This document shows, one piece after another, positions 32,420-40,990 of a DNA stretch of 64,000 nucleotides. This stretch comes from Halosimplex rubrum (lineage in GTDB: Archaea > Halobacteriota > Halobacteria > Halobacteriales > Haloarculaceae). The translations under genes were made by a program, and so were the position numbers. The stretch is from assembly GCF_013415885.1 (NCBI RefSeq), contig NZ_CP058910.1, positions 3,782,001-3,846,000 of the forward strand, read 5' to 3'. The notes under the pieces were generated by a model that did not search any database, was not told the DNA's origin, and saw nothing but the letters and a program-made list of their open reading frames with translations. Each line of letters begins with the position of its first letter. The first letter of the stretch is position 1.

Positions 32420-34153
32420 TCAGGAATGAGTGTAGTAGGCGACGGCGGGGTCGCTGTCGAGGTCGTCGAGACGGGCGAAGCCGACGCGCTCGAACTGGAC
32501 CAGGTCGTCGGCCCCGTAGTCGAGGACGCCGGGCTCGGCGACGCCGGTCACGTCGCCGTCCATCGTCCGCAAGCGCAGTCGCGGCCCCGCTGCGGGCGCC
32601 CAGTGGACCACGTCAACGCCGCCCTCGCGGACCACGTCCAGGTCGTCGCCCGTCGCGACGAGCTCGTCGCCCTCGTAGCGGACGCAACCGTATCCCTTCA
32701 GCCAGACGCGCTCGCCGTCGGCCGGCAGGTCCGCCGTCTCGACCACCACGCCGCCCTCGACGGGGATCGAGCGCCGACCGCGGTCCTCGTGGTTGGGGTG
32801 GACGAGCGGCTCGCCCGCGTCGGGACCGCCCGAGACCGGTAGTTCGACGCTCCCCTCGGTTCCCGGCCCCTCGTCGCGGACGAAGAAGGCGCGGTCGGTC
32901 TCCTCGTCGACCAGCTCGCGGTTGTTCGCGTAGACCGACGACATCGCCAGGTCGACGTTCGACGAGGAGGTCCCGAGTTCGACCATCGCGTCGACGATGG
33001 CCTCGCCGCGGATCCCCCGTCGGCGCAGGCTCGCGATGGTGGGCGCCCGCGGGTCGTCCCACCCCGTCAGCTCGCCCGCTTCGATCCGCTCGATGATGGT
33101 CGAGGTGCTCATCGGCACGTCGTAGGCGTCGATCTGGACGTGGCCCCAGTGGACGACCTCGGGGTACTCCCAGCCGAAGTAGTCGTAGACGAACGCCTGC
33201 CGTTTCGCCGAGTCCTGCAGGTCGATCCCGCGGACGATGTGGGTGATACCCGTGAGGTGGTCGTCGATCCCGCTCTGGAAGTCCAGCATGGGCCAACAGC
33301 GGTACTCGGCGGCGTCCTCGCGCGGGTGTGGCGTGTCGATCATCCGGAAGGCGACGAAGTCCCGCAGCGCGGGGTTCTTGTGGTCGATGTCGGTCTTGAC
33401 CCGCAGGACCATCTCCCCGCTGTCGAAGTCGCCATCGACCATCGCGTCGAACTCATCGTGGACCGTCTCGGGGTCCTTGTCGCGGTGGGGGCAGGGCTCC
33501 GCCGAGTTCTTCAGCTCAGAGAACTCCGCTCCGGGGCAGGAACAGGTGTAGGCCCCACCGAGGTCGATCAGTTCCCGCGCGTGGTCGTAGTAGACGTCGA
33601 CCCGGTCGCTGGCCTTGATCACCTCGTCCGGTTCGAACCCGAGGTAGTCGACGGCGTCGAGGATCTCGTCGTAGGCGTCCAGATCGGGTCGCTTCGTCTC
33701 GGGGTCGGTGTCGTCGAATCGGCAGAGCATCCAGCCGTCGTAGATGTCCTTGTACGTCCCGATGACGGCGGGCATCCGGGCGCTCCCGAGATGCCACGGC
33801 CCGTTGGGGTTCGGGGCGAGGCGCATCCGCACCTCGTCGTACTCGTCGACGTTGGGCAGGTCCGGGAGGGCCTGGTCGTCCTCCTCGTCTTCCGCTTCCA
33901 GTTCCTCGACGCGCTCGGGGGCGAGTTCCGCGAGTCGCTCGCGTTTCTCGCCGGCGTCCATCCCGTTGACCCGCTCGACGACCGGCGCGACCACGCCGGC
34001 CATCTCGTCGCCGTGCTCGCGGAACTCGGGGTTCTGTCCCATCAGCGGCCCCATGATGGCGCCGACCTGCGCGTCGCTGTCGTGTTTCAGCGCGTTGTAG
34101 AGGGCATTGACCTCGGCGGCCTCCTCGGCCTGCTCGCGTACGTCGTCGTCCAT
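32420..34153 (-). CDS. gltX: Glutamyl-tRNA synthetase
   Basis: A 577-residue archaeal-type GluRS (GlnRS-like class I), which charges tRNA-Glu and, in haloarchaea, tRNA-Gln for later amidation. The nucleotide motif HIGH appears as HLGS in APNPNGPWHLGSARMPAVI near residue 115, and the KMSKS equivalent is VPMSTSTI. A zinc-ribbon-like CSCPGAEFSELKNSAEPCPH segment lies near residue 205. The C-terminus is the beta-barrel anticodon-binding region. It lies 50 bases downstream of idsA. Confidence 0.95.
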   Translation of the reverse strand: MDDDVREQAEEAAEVNALYNALKHDSDAQVGAIMGPLMGQNPEFREHGDEMAGVVAPVVERVNGMDAGEKRERLAELAPERVEELEAEDEEDDQALPDLPNVDEYDEVRMRLAPNPNGPWHLGSARMPAVIGTYKDIYDGWMLCRFDDTDPETKRPDLDAYDEILDAVDYLGFEPDEVIKASDRVDVYYDHARELIDLGGAYTCSCPGAEFSELKNSAEPCPHRDKDPETVHDEFDAMVDGDFDSGEMVLRVKTDIDHKNPALRDFVAFRMIDTPHPREDAAEYRCWPMLDFQSGIDDHLTGITHIVRGIDLQDSAKRQAFVYDYFGWEYPEVVHWGHVQIDAYDVPMSTSTIIERIEAGELTGWDDPRAPTIASLRRRGIRGEAIVDAMVELGTSSSNVDLAMSSVYANNRELVDEETDRAFFVRDEGPGTEGSVELPVSGGPDAGEPLVHPNHEDRGRRSIPVEGGVVVETADLPADGERVWLKGYGCVRYEGDELVATGDDLDVVREGGVDVVHWAPAAGPRLRLRTMDGDVTGVAEPGVLDYGADDLVQFERVGFARLDDLDSDPAVAYYTHS

Positions 34154-34203
34154 TGGGAGTGGATTCAGGCCCCCGCGTAAAAACCGCGTTGGGTTCGACC
34201 CGG

Positions 34204-35250
34204 TCAGTACTCGCGCTCGATGAGGTAGTCGGCGATGTCCTCCAGCCGGGCGCGGGCCTCGTTGTCGGGGAGGACCCGGAGGTTGTCCTTCCCGCTGGCG
34301 ATGAGGTCCCGGGCGGTCTCGCGGGCGTACCGGATCGATCCCGCCTCGCGCAGGCGGTCGACGGCGGCTTCGATCTCGGCCTCGTCGACGGCCTCGACGG
34401 AGTCGGTCTCGACGAGGTCGTCCACGTCGACGCCCTGTTCGCGAGCGTGAAGCGTGATCAGCGTCTGCTTGCCCTCGACCAGGTCCGAGCCGCGCTGTTT
34501 GCCCAGCTTCTCGCTGGGCGTCGTCAGGTCCAGCAGGTCGTCCTGAATCTGGAAGGCGCGGCCCACGTCGAGGCCGTAGCCGTGCAGCGAGTCGACGGCC
34601 TCGTCGTCGGCGCCGACGAGCATGGCCGGGATGGCCGCGCTGGCCGCGTACAGCACGGCGGTCTTGAGTTCGACCATCTCGAGGTACTCGTCGGTGGCGA
34701 CGGCGTCGCGGGACTCGAAGTCGATGTCCAGCGACTGCCCCTCGCAGATCTGGGTGCAGGTGGTCGCCAGTTCCATGAGCGCGGCGTTGGTGCGCTCGGG
34801 GGCCGCGCCGGTCTCGACGAGGTACTGGAAGGCCTTGGAGTAGAGGGTGTCCCCGGCGAGGATCGCCGTCGAGAGGTCGTACTCGCGGTGGACCGAGGGG
34901 ACGCCGCGGCGCAGGTCGTCGTCGTCCATGATGTCGTCGTGGATGAGGGTGAACGACTGGATGACCTCGACGCTGACCGCGGCCTTGAGCACGTCGACGC
35001 TCCCGCCCTCGGCGGGGAACGACCGGTAGTCGGCGGTCTCGGGGTCGGCGTCCACGTCGGCCAGCGACTCCGCGACCAGCAGGACGACGGTCGGACGGAG
35101 CCGCTTCCCGCCGGCGTCGAGCAGGTAGCGCGCCGCCTCGTAGAGCCGCTCGGGCTCGTCGACCGGCAACTCCTCGGGGACCGCCTGATTGACGCGCTCG
35201 CGGCGCGCGACGATGGCCCGCTCGACGGCCGCCTGGGACTGTCGGCTCAT
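34204..35250 (-). CDS. idsA: Polyprenyl (geranyl/farnesyl/geranylgeranyl) diphosphate synthase
   Basis: A 348-residue isoprenyl chain-elongating enzyme. The first aspartate motif is LIHDDIMDDDDLRRG and the second is FQIQDDLLDLT. GGKRLRPTVVLLVAESL supplies the homoallyl substrate-binding lysine and arginines. It makes the C20 (or C25) chains of archaeal ether lipids. Its start follows the RNase J stop by one base, so expression is coupled. Product length cannot be set from this sequence alone. Confidence 0.95.
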   Translation of the reverse strand: MSRQSQAAVERAIVARRERVNQAVPEELPVDEPERLYEAARYLLDAGGKRLRPTVVLLVAESLADVDADPETADYRSFPAEGGSVDVLKAAVSVEVIQSFTLIHDDIMDDDDLRRGVPSVHREYDLSTAILAGDTLYSKAFQYLVETGAAPERTNAALMELATTCTQICEGQSLDIDFESRDAVATDEYLEMVELKTAVLYAASAAIPAMLVGADDEAVDSLHGYGLDVGRAFQIQDDLLDLTTPSEKLGKQRGSDLVEGKQTLITLHAREQGVDVDDLVETDSVEAVDEAEIEAAVDRLREAGSIRYARETARDLIASGKDNLRVLPDNEARARLEDIADYLIEREY

Positions 35251-35251
35251 G

Positions 35252-36598
35252 CTACTCGACCAGCTGGATCAGGTTGCCGTTGCGCGTGACGTGCAGGTCC
35301 CGACCCAGCTTGTACCCCTCGCTCTCGGCCAGGTTGACGTAGTCCGAGAACCCGGCCATGTCCTGGTGGGCCGGGATGACGTGCTGAGGCTGGAGCGCGT
35401 CGAGCATCTCGTAGTGGCCCTCCTTGTTCAGGTGGCCCGAGACGTGGATGTCGTCGTAGATGCGCGCGCCCTGCATACCCAGCAGTTTCTCGCTCTGGTA
35501 GCGCTGGCCCTCGTTGGTCGGCTCCGGGATGACCCGAGCCGAGAAGATGACTTTGTCGCCGTCGTCGATCTCGTAGGGTGTCTCGCCGCGACCCATTCGG
35601 GTGAGCATCGCGCGCGGTTCGCCCTGGTGACCGGTGACGATGGGGAGGAAGTTCTCCTTGCCCTCGTTCATGATCCGCTTGAACGTCCGGTCGACGGACT
35701 TGCGGTGGCCGTACATCCCCAGGTCCTCCGGGAAGTCGACGAAGTCGAGTCGCTCGGCCGTGCCGGAGTACTTCTCCATCGAACGACCCAGCAGCACCGG
35801 CTGACGGCCGATGTCCTCGGCGAACTCGACCAGCGAGGTGACCCGCGCGATGTGGGAGCTGAAGGTCGTGGCGACGATGCCGCCGTCGTAGTCCTCCAGG
35901 GAGTACATCACGTCCTTGAGGTGCCGTCGCGCGACTGACTCGGAGGGCGTGCGACCCTTCTTGTTGGCGTTGGTACAGTCCTCGATGTAACAGAGGACGC
36001 CCTCGCCCTCGCGGCCGATCTCCCGGAACCGCTTCATGTCGATGGGGTCGCCGATGACCGGCGTGTGGTCCATGCGCTTGTCCAGCCCGTAGACGACGGC
36101 GCCCTCGGGCGTGTGCAGGACCGGGTTGATCGCGTCGATGATGGAGTGGGTGACGTTGACGAACTCCAGCTCGTTGCGCTCGCCGATGCTCATCGTCTCG
36201 CCGGCCTCCATCTTCTTCAGGTCGTTCTGGACGCCGAACTTCTCCTCGCTCTTGATCTGCTGTTTGACCAGCTCGATGGTGAACGGCGTCGCGACGATGG
36301 GCGCGTCGTAGCGGTGGGCCAGCTTGGAGATGGCACCGATGTGGTCAAGGTGGCCGTGTGTCGGCACGATGGCCTTCACGTCGCCCTCCAGGTCGGACAT
36401 GATGCGGTCGTCGGGGATCGCACCCATGTCGATCAGGTCGAGGCTATGCATCCGTTCGGTCTCGACGTTGTCGTGGATGAGGACCTTCGAGAGGTTCAGG
36501 CCCATGTCGAACACCACGACGTCGTCGCCTGCGCGAACTGCCGTCATCTGGCGGCCGACTTCCTCGTAGCCGCCGATAGTTGCGATTTCGATTTCCAT
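35252..36598 (-). CDS. rnj: Ribonuclease J (archaeal 5'-3' exoribonuclease)
   Basis: A 448-residue metallo-beta-lactamase/beta-CASP nuclease. The zinc-binding motif is [13 protein letters not shown] (about residues 80-92), with further metal/phosphate motifs NVTHSI and SGHLNKEGH and the CASP helix region [20 protein letters not shown]. It degrades RNA 5' to 3' and acts in rRNA and mRNA turnover. The ATG at 36598 ([10 protein letters not shown]) is used; a GTG three codons upstream is possible. It leads the operon rnj-idsA-gltX, with a TTTTTAAAA stretch about 250 bases upstream. Confidence 0.95.
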   Translation of the reverse strand: MEIEIATIGGYEEVGRQMTAVRAGDDVVVFDMGLNLSKVLIHDNVETERMHSLDLIDMGAIPDDRIMSDLEGDVKAIVPTHGHLDHIGAISKLAHRYDAPIVATPFTIELVKQQIKSEEKFGVQNDLKKMEAGETMSIGERNELEFVNVTHSIIDAINPVLHTPEGAVVYGLDKRMDHTPVIGDPIDMKRFREIGREGEGVLCYIEDCTNANKKGRTPSESVARRHLKDVMYSLEDYDGGIVATTFSSHIARVTSLVEFAEDIGRQPVLLGRSMEKYSGTAERLDFVDFPEDLGMYGHRKSVDRTFKRIMNEGKENFLPIVTGHQGEPRAMLTRMGRGETPYEIDDGDKVIFSARVIPEPTNEGQRYQSEKLLGMQGARIYDDIHVSGHLNKEGHYEMLDALQPQHVIPAHQDMAGFSDYVNLAESEGYKLGRDLHVTRNGNLIQLVE

Positions 36599-36878
36599 GG
36601 TTTGCACTCCGAGGGAGGCTCGCCCGCGACGGCGGTGCGACCGGCGAACAGTGGACGCTCGCGTAACTGCCCCGCTCCGGACCGTCCCGGTCGACCAACC
36701 CGCGAGCCATCGGGTGGTTCCGACGGCTCCCGCGTCACCGGCGCGGTCGGAGCGCAGTCCGCATCGGCGCCCGATGCGTCAGCCGGCCGCCCACTCCGCA
36801 CCCGGGCGGCCGTATGCTCGGTTACCTCCACATATACGGCGAGGTTTTAAAAAGCGTGCGACTCGTCTCCGACAGCTG
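36599..36878 (-). promoter_or_regulatory. Region upstream of RNase J, with candidate promoter at about 36847-36858
   Basis: The minus strand holds CTTTTTAAAACC about 250 bases before rnj. It can serve both as the T-rich end of the acidic-protein transcript and as a distant TATA box, implying a long leader for rnj. No gene was found in the 280 bases. Confidence 0.35.
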
Positions 36879-38651
36879 TCACTCCTCGCCGACGTGGCCC
36901 GGGCCCGTCGTCCAGTCGCCGTCCCCGTCGTCCGTCCCGGACCCGTCTCCATCGTCGTCGCCGGAACTGTCCCCATCGCCGTCCCCGTCGACGACGCCCG
37001 CACCCGGGGCACCACCGTCGTCGCCGCCGTCGCCGGCGTCGCTCTCGGCCGACGCCTCGCTCGCGTCGACCGCGTCCGGCTCGGCCTCCTCACCGGCTGC
37101 GGTCGGGTCACCGGACTGGTCGTCCGGCGCGGGTGCCAACGGGTCGTCGTCACCGCCCCCGAGCGGGTCGGCGCTCCCGCCTGGAGCCAGCGGGTCCCCG
37201 GACTCGCCCGGTGCGAGCGGGTCGTCGTTCCCGCCCTCGTCGTCGGGCGGGAACGGCTCCGGTTCCTCGCCCGGGTCGTCCGGGACCGCTGGCGGCGTCT
37301 CGTCACCGGGACCGTCCGGATCGCCGCCCTCCCCGTCGGCGAGGGACGCGACCGAACCGTCGGCGGGCTCAACCGTCGCGTCGTCGGACTCCGCCGGCTC
37401 CGAGTCGCCCTCTTCGGCCACCGTCGACGGGTCCGACCGCTCGTCTCCCTCGTCGCCGGATGCGAACAGGTCGTCGTCGGAACCCGGCGCGAGCGGGTCG
37501 TCCCCGTCCGTCTCCGGCGCCAACGGGTCGTCCGCCGGCTCGCCCGACGCGGCGTCCGAACCGGAGCCCCGTGTAACGTCGTCGCCGGACGCCGAACCGT
37601 CGCTCGGGTCCGTACCCGCGCTGTCTGTCGGATCGGTCCCGTCGTCGCCGTCCGACTCGTCTCCGCCCGCGTCCGAGCTATCGTCCGCGCCGGCGGCGTC
37701 TCCGGATCCCCGGGCCGGGCCGCCCGCCTGCCCGAATCCGAGTTCCTCGGCGATACCGCTCTCGTTGGCCACGTCTTCCGGCGACTCGCGGGGGTCCTCG
37801 GCGCCGTCGTCCGCCCCGTCCGCGTCGGCGGTCTCGGACTCCGGACCCGGTTGCGACGGGTCGTCGGTTCCCGACTCGTCGCCCATCGAGTCCCCAGCGT
37901 CGGGCTCGTCCGCGTCGTCGTTCTCCGACGGCTCGTCGCTCACGCTCGGCGACACCCACTCGTCGGCCGTCGTCCCGTCGGATTCGTCGCCGGCCGTCGG
38001 CCGACCGGCCCCCTCGCCCGCGGCCGTCGTCGGTTTCTCGGCGCCGACCGACGAGCCGTCGGCGGTCTCGGACGCGCCCGAGTCGTCGTCACCGGAGCCG
38101 GGCGGTCGCTCGTCGCCGCCGGTCGCTTCGGTGCCGGTCGGCTCGGCGGGTTCGGTCCCGTCGTCGTCGGCCGCCGCGGGGCCGGTCCGGGGCGCGGCGG
38201 CCCCTCGGTCCCGGGGTTCCGGCTTCGGCCGCTCGTCGGCGCTCCCGTCGCCGCCCAGCGGGTCGTCGGATCCGCCGGTCGGACTCGCGGCGGTCGCGCC
38301 GTCCTCGGCCGCCGACTCCGGCTCCGTGTCCGTCTCGTCGGCCGTATCGCTCCCGGCGTCGTCGGGCCGGCCCACGGCGCCGACGACCCCCGCCCGCGTG
38401 CCGTCGGCGACGAGCTTGTACGCGAGACCGGCCTGGCCGGCGCCGTAGACGAGGACGCCGAGGACGACCGCGAAGCCGCCGGCCGCGGCGGACGCGCCGT
38501 CCGCGCTCACGTCGAGCGTATCGACGTTCCCCTCGACGAGAAGCCAGGCGCCGCCGCCGACTGACGCGGCGCAGACGGCCACCAGTATCAGCCAGTACGA
38601 GAAGAGGTAGAATCCGTACCGAAACGCCGCTCGCCGGGGGACCGATGTCAT
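36879..38651 (-). CDS. Membrane protein with long acidic low-complexity tail (DDPLAP repeats)
   Basis: A 590-residue protein. Residues about 15-85 contain two membrane helices (YLFSYWLILVAVCAASVGGG and AAAGGFAVVLGVLVYGAGQA). The remaining 500 residues are Asp/Glu/Ser/Gly/Pro-rich and disordered, with recurring DDPLAP-, GDPLAP- and DDPLGG-type motifs, mostly in the C-terminal half. No fold or catalytic motif is visible. The tail would face the cytoplasm or surface as a charged brush. A good Shine-Dalgarno (GGAGGTGAT) is directly before the ATG. Some of the sequence could come from biased composition, but the N-terminal helices and continuous frame argue for a gene. Confidence 0.75.
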   Translation of the reverse strand: MTSVPRRAAFRYGFYLFSYWLILVAVCAASVGGGAWLLVEGNVDTLDVSADGASAAAGGFAVVLGVLVYGAGQAGLAYKLVADGTRAGVVGAVGRPDDAGSDTADETDTEPESAAEDGATAASPTGGSDDPLGGDGSADERPKPEPRDRGAAAPRTGPAAADDDGTEPAEPTGTEATGGDERPPGSGDDDSGASETADGSSVGAEKPTTAAGEGAGRPTAGDESDGTTADEWVSPSVSDEPSENDDADEPDAGDSMGDESGTDDPSQPGPESETADADGADDGAEDPRESPEDVANESGIAEELGFGQAGGPARGSGDAAGADDSSDAGGDESDGDDGTDPTDSAGTDPSDGSASGDDVTRGSGSDAASGEPADDPLAPETDGDDPLAPGSDDDLFASGDEGDERSDPSTVAEEGDSEPAESDDATVEPADGSVASLADGEGGDPDGPGDETPPAVPDDPGEEPEPFPPDDEGGNDDPLAPGESGDPLAPGGSADPLGGGDDDPLAPAPDDQSGDPTAAGEEAEPDAVDASEASAESDAGDGGDDGGAPGAGVVDGDGDGDSSGDDDGDGSGTDDGDGDWTTGPGHVGEE

Positions 38652-38660
38652 ATCACCTCC
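38652..38660 (-). promoter_or_regulatory. Shine-Dalgarno of the acidic membrane-protein gene
   Basis: The minus strand reads GGAGGTGAT directly before the ATG at 38651. Like L7Ae, this gene uses a leadered mRNA with a strong anti-SD match. Confidence 0.6.
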
Positions 38661-38731
38661 ATTGCATAGCCCGGCCTAATAGGTTACGCCCGTCGAGCCT
38701 GCGACGCGTCTCGCACCCGGTCGACCTCGCG

Positions 38732-39475
38732 TCACTCCCCGCGGACGACGGTCCCCGGCGACCCGCCGGCGACGAACTCGTCGAGCCCCTCGGAGCCGAA
38801 GACGTGCGCCGGCGCGCCGAGCGCGAGCAGCTTCTCGACCTTGGCGGCCATCCCCCCGGTCACGTCGGTCGCGTCGCTGCCCCCCAGCGCGTCGGCGGCC
38901 TCGGCGAACCGCTCGATCCGCGCGATCACGTCGCCGTCCTCGTCGAGGACCCCGGGAACCGTCGAGCAGAGGCCGACCCGACCCACGTCGAGCGCGCCGT
39001 CGCCGGCCAGCGCGACGACGAGGTCGTCGCCGCTCGTGACCGTCACACCGGACCCCGACTGGACGACCCCGTCGCCGTGGAGCACCGGGACGAACCCCTC
39101 GGCCAGCATCGTCGCGACGCTCCCGGTCGGCAGGGAGAGGTCGCCGTCGGCGTCGCGGCTGGCGAGCGACAGGGGTCTCACCGGGAGCGCCTCGACGCCC
39201 GCCTCGTGGAGCGCGTCGAGGACGGCGGCGTTGAGCCGCCCCATCGCGTCGTGGATCGCCCGGGCGTCCGCCGCCGAGCGGGTACCCGAGTCGGCCGAAA
39301 CACCGCGCTCGGCCGCGGCGTGGTGGCCGAAGCTCCCGCCCCCGTGGACGAGGACCAGGTCGCCGTCGAAGTCGGCCACCGCCTCGGCCGCCCGCGCGAG
39401 CGCCGCGTCGTCGACGGTCTCGGGTGAGTCCTTCTCGGTGACGACGCTCCCGCCGAGTTTCAGGACCGTCGTCAT
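38732..39475 (-). CDS. ipk: Isopentenyl phosphate kinase
   Basis: A 247-residue amino-acid-kinase-fold enzyme that phosphorylates isopentenyl phosphate to IPP, the last step of the alternative archaeal mevalonate pathway. VLKLGGSVVTEKDSPETVD holds the glycine loop and lysine, and VHGGGSFGHH holds the catalytic histidine that marks IPK within the family. GGMAAKVEKLLALG near the end is the nucleotide-binding part. The start overlaps the mevalonate kinase stop by four bases. Confidence 0.95.
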   Translation of the reverse strand: MTTVLKLGGSVVTEKDSPETVDDAALARAAEAVADFDGDLVLVHGGGSFGHHAAAERGVSADSGTRSAADARAIHDAMGRLNAAVLDALHEAGVEALPVRPLSLASRDADGDLSLPTGSVATMLAEGFVPVLHGDGVVQSGSGVTVTSGDDLVVALAGDGALDVGRVGLCSTVPGVLDEDGDVIARIERFAEAADALGGSDATDVTGGMAAKVEKLLALGAPAHVFGSEGLDEFVAGGSPGTVVRGE

Positions 39476-40455
39476 TCGACGCGGACTCCCTCGGTGGCCA
39501 GTTCCGCCTGGAACGTCTCCTCGCAGCCGGGGAGATAGCGCAGCGCCGTCTCCGTCTCCTCGGTCTCGTCGAGCGCGACGACGCAGCCGCCGCCGCCCGC
39601 GCCCGTCAGTTTCGCCCCGAGCGCGCCCGCGTCGCGGGCCGCCCACACCATCGCGTCCAGCGACCGCGAGGAGACCCCCAGCGCCGACAGCAGGCCGTGG
39701 TTGAAGTCCATCAGCTCCCCGAGTTCGGCGAGGTCGCCGGCCGCGAGCGCGTCCTCGCCGTTGCGCACCAGGTCGCCGACGGCCGCCACGGTGTCCGCGG
39801 CGAAGTCGTAGGAGTTCTTCAGCTCGCGCACGCCCGAGACGAGCGCGCCCGTATCGCCCGCGCCGCCGTCGAAGCCCACGACGAAGGGGAGCTCGGGCGC
39901 GTCGAGCGAGCGGCAGTCGTCGCCCTCCACGCGGACGGCGCCGCCCGTCGCCGAGCAGAACGTGTCCGCCCGGGAGGCGTTGCCCTCCTGGACGGCCAGC
40001 TCGGCCGAGTAGGCGCGCTCGGCGACCTCGTCGGTCGAGAGGTCGGCCCCCAGCTCTTCCGCGGCCGCGTAGATGCCCGCGGCGGTGACCGCCGCCGAGG
40101 AGCCGAGGCCGGCGCCCAGCGGGATCTCGCTCTCGATGGTGATATCGAAGCCGGCGTCGGGCGCGCCGGCGGCGTCGCGTGCCTGCTCGACCGCGGCGTC
40201 GACGTAGCCGGTCGCCGCCTCGACGAGCGACTGGGACACGTCCACGTCCGGGTCGCTACCGGTCGTCCCGCCGTACTCGACGGTGAACCCGTCGAGGCTG
40301 AGGTCCTCGGCGTGGACGCGGAGGTGGTCGTCGGCCCGTCGCTCGACCGTCACCCGCGCGCGGCGGTCGATAGCGCAGGGCACCGCCGGCTCGCCGTACA
40401 CCACTGCGTGCTCCCCGAAGAGATACACCTTCCCGGGAGCGCTCGCGGTAACCAT
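39472..40455 (-). CDS. mvk: Mevalonate kinase
   Basis: A 327-residue GHMP kinase. APGKVYLFGEHAVVYGEP is the N-terminal signature of mevalonate kinase, IPLGAGLGSSAAVTAAG the ATP-binding loop, and KLTGAGGGGCVVAL the C-terminal GHMP motif. It phosphorylates mevalonate in isoprenoid (lipid) synthesis. It is co-transcribed with ipk, and the idsA prenyl synthase lies close by, so three lipid-pathway genes cluster. Start ATG at 40455 is preferred to one five codons upstream. Confidence 0.96.
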   Translation of the reverse strand: MVTASAPGKVYLFGEHAVVYGEPAVPCAIDRRARVTVERRADDHLRVHAEDLSLDGFTVEYGGTTGSDPDVDVSQSLVEAATGYVDAAVEQARDAAGAPDAGFDITIESEIPLGAGLGSSAAVTAAGIYAAAEELGADLSTDEVAERAYSAELAVQEGNASRADTFCSATGGAVRVEGDDCRSLDAPELPFVVGFDGGAGDTGALVSGVRELKNSYDFAADTVAAVGDLVRNGEDALAAGDLAELGELMDFNHGLLSALGVSSRSLDAMVWAARDAGALGAKLTGAGGGGCVVALDETEETETALRYLPGCEETFQAELATEGVRVE

Positions 40456-40532
40456 GCACGCCCGTCGCACCCGCGGGGAGGTAATGGTTTCCGAAGGGGC
40501 CGGGAGGCCGCCGCCGGCCGAGCGCCGCCGGT

Positions 40533-40910
40533 TCAGAGGTCGATGTCCGTGTCGTACTTGACGTAGTTGCCGATCCAGCCGCCCAGGGCGCTCAACCCGA
40601 CGAAGTAGAGCACCAGAAACACGAAGAGGAAGAGAATGATGACCCCACCGATCGCGAAGCCCGCCGCCTCGCCGCTCCCGACGGCGATGAAGCCGAAGAT
40701 ACTGAAGATAACGAACGCGATCGCGGCGGACGGGAGCAACGCGATCGTACCCGACAGGGCACCGACTTTCAGCCCGTCCGAGCGCGTCCCGCCCTGGAAG
40801 TACCCCGCGAGCGCACCGCCGAACATCGGGGCGAACGGGAGGAAAAAGCCCGCGACCGTCGATACTACGGCACCGATCAGCGCGTTGACGAGCGTGTTGC
40901 CTTCGTCCAT
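40533..40910 (-). CDS. DUF5518-like small membrane protein
   Basis: A 125-residue hydrophobic protein with about three to four helices (LIGAVVSTVAGFFLPFAPMF, LLPSAAIAFVIFSIFGFIAV, IGGVIILFLFVFLVLYFVGL) and the conserved GGALAGYFQGG loop of this family. Function is unknown. It lies upstream of mvk on the same strand, separated by about 80 bases. Confidence 0.82.
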   Translation of the reverse strand: MDEGNTLVNALIGAVVSTVAGFFLPFAPMFGGALAGYFQGGTRSDGLKVGALSGTIALLPSAAIAFVIFSIFGFIAVGSGEAAGFAIGGVIILFLFVFLVLYFVGLSALGGWIGNYVKYDTDIDL

Positions 40911-40990
40911 GCCACCCCGTTGACCCACCGGTGACTTAAAAGTGCCACTCGATCCGACAGGTCACACCGCCGACGCGCCCCACCGGCCGG

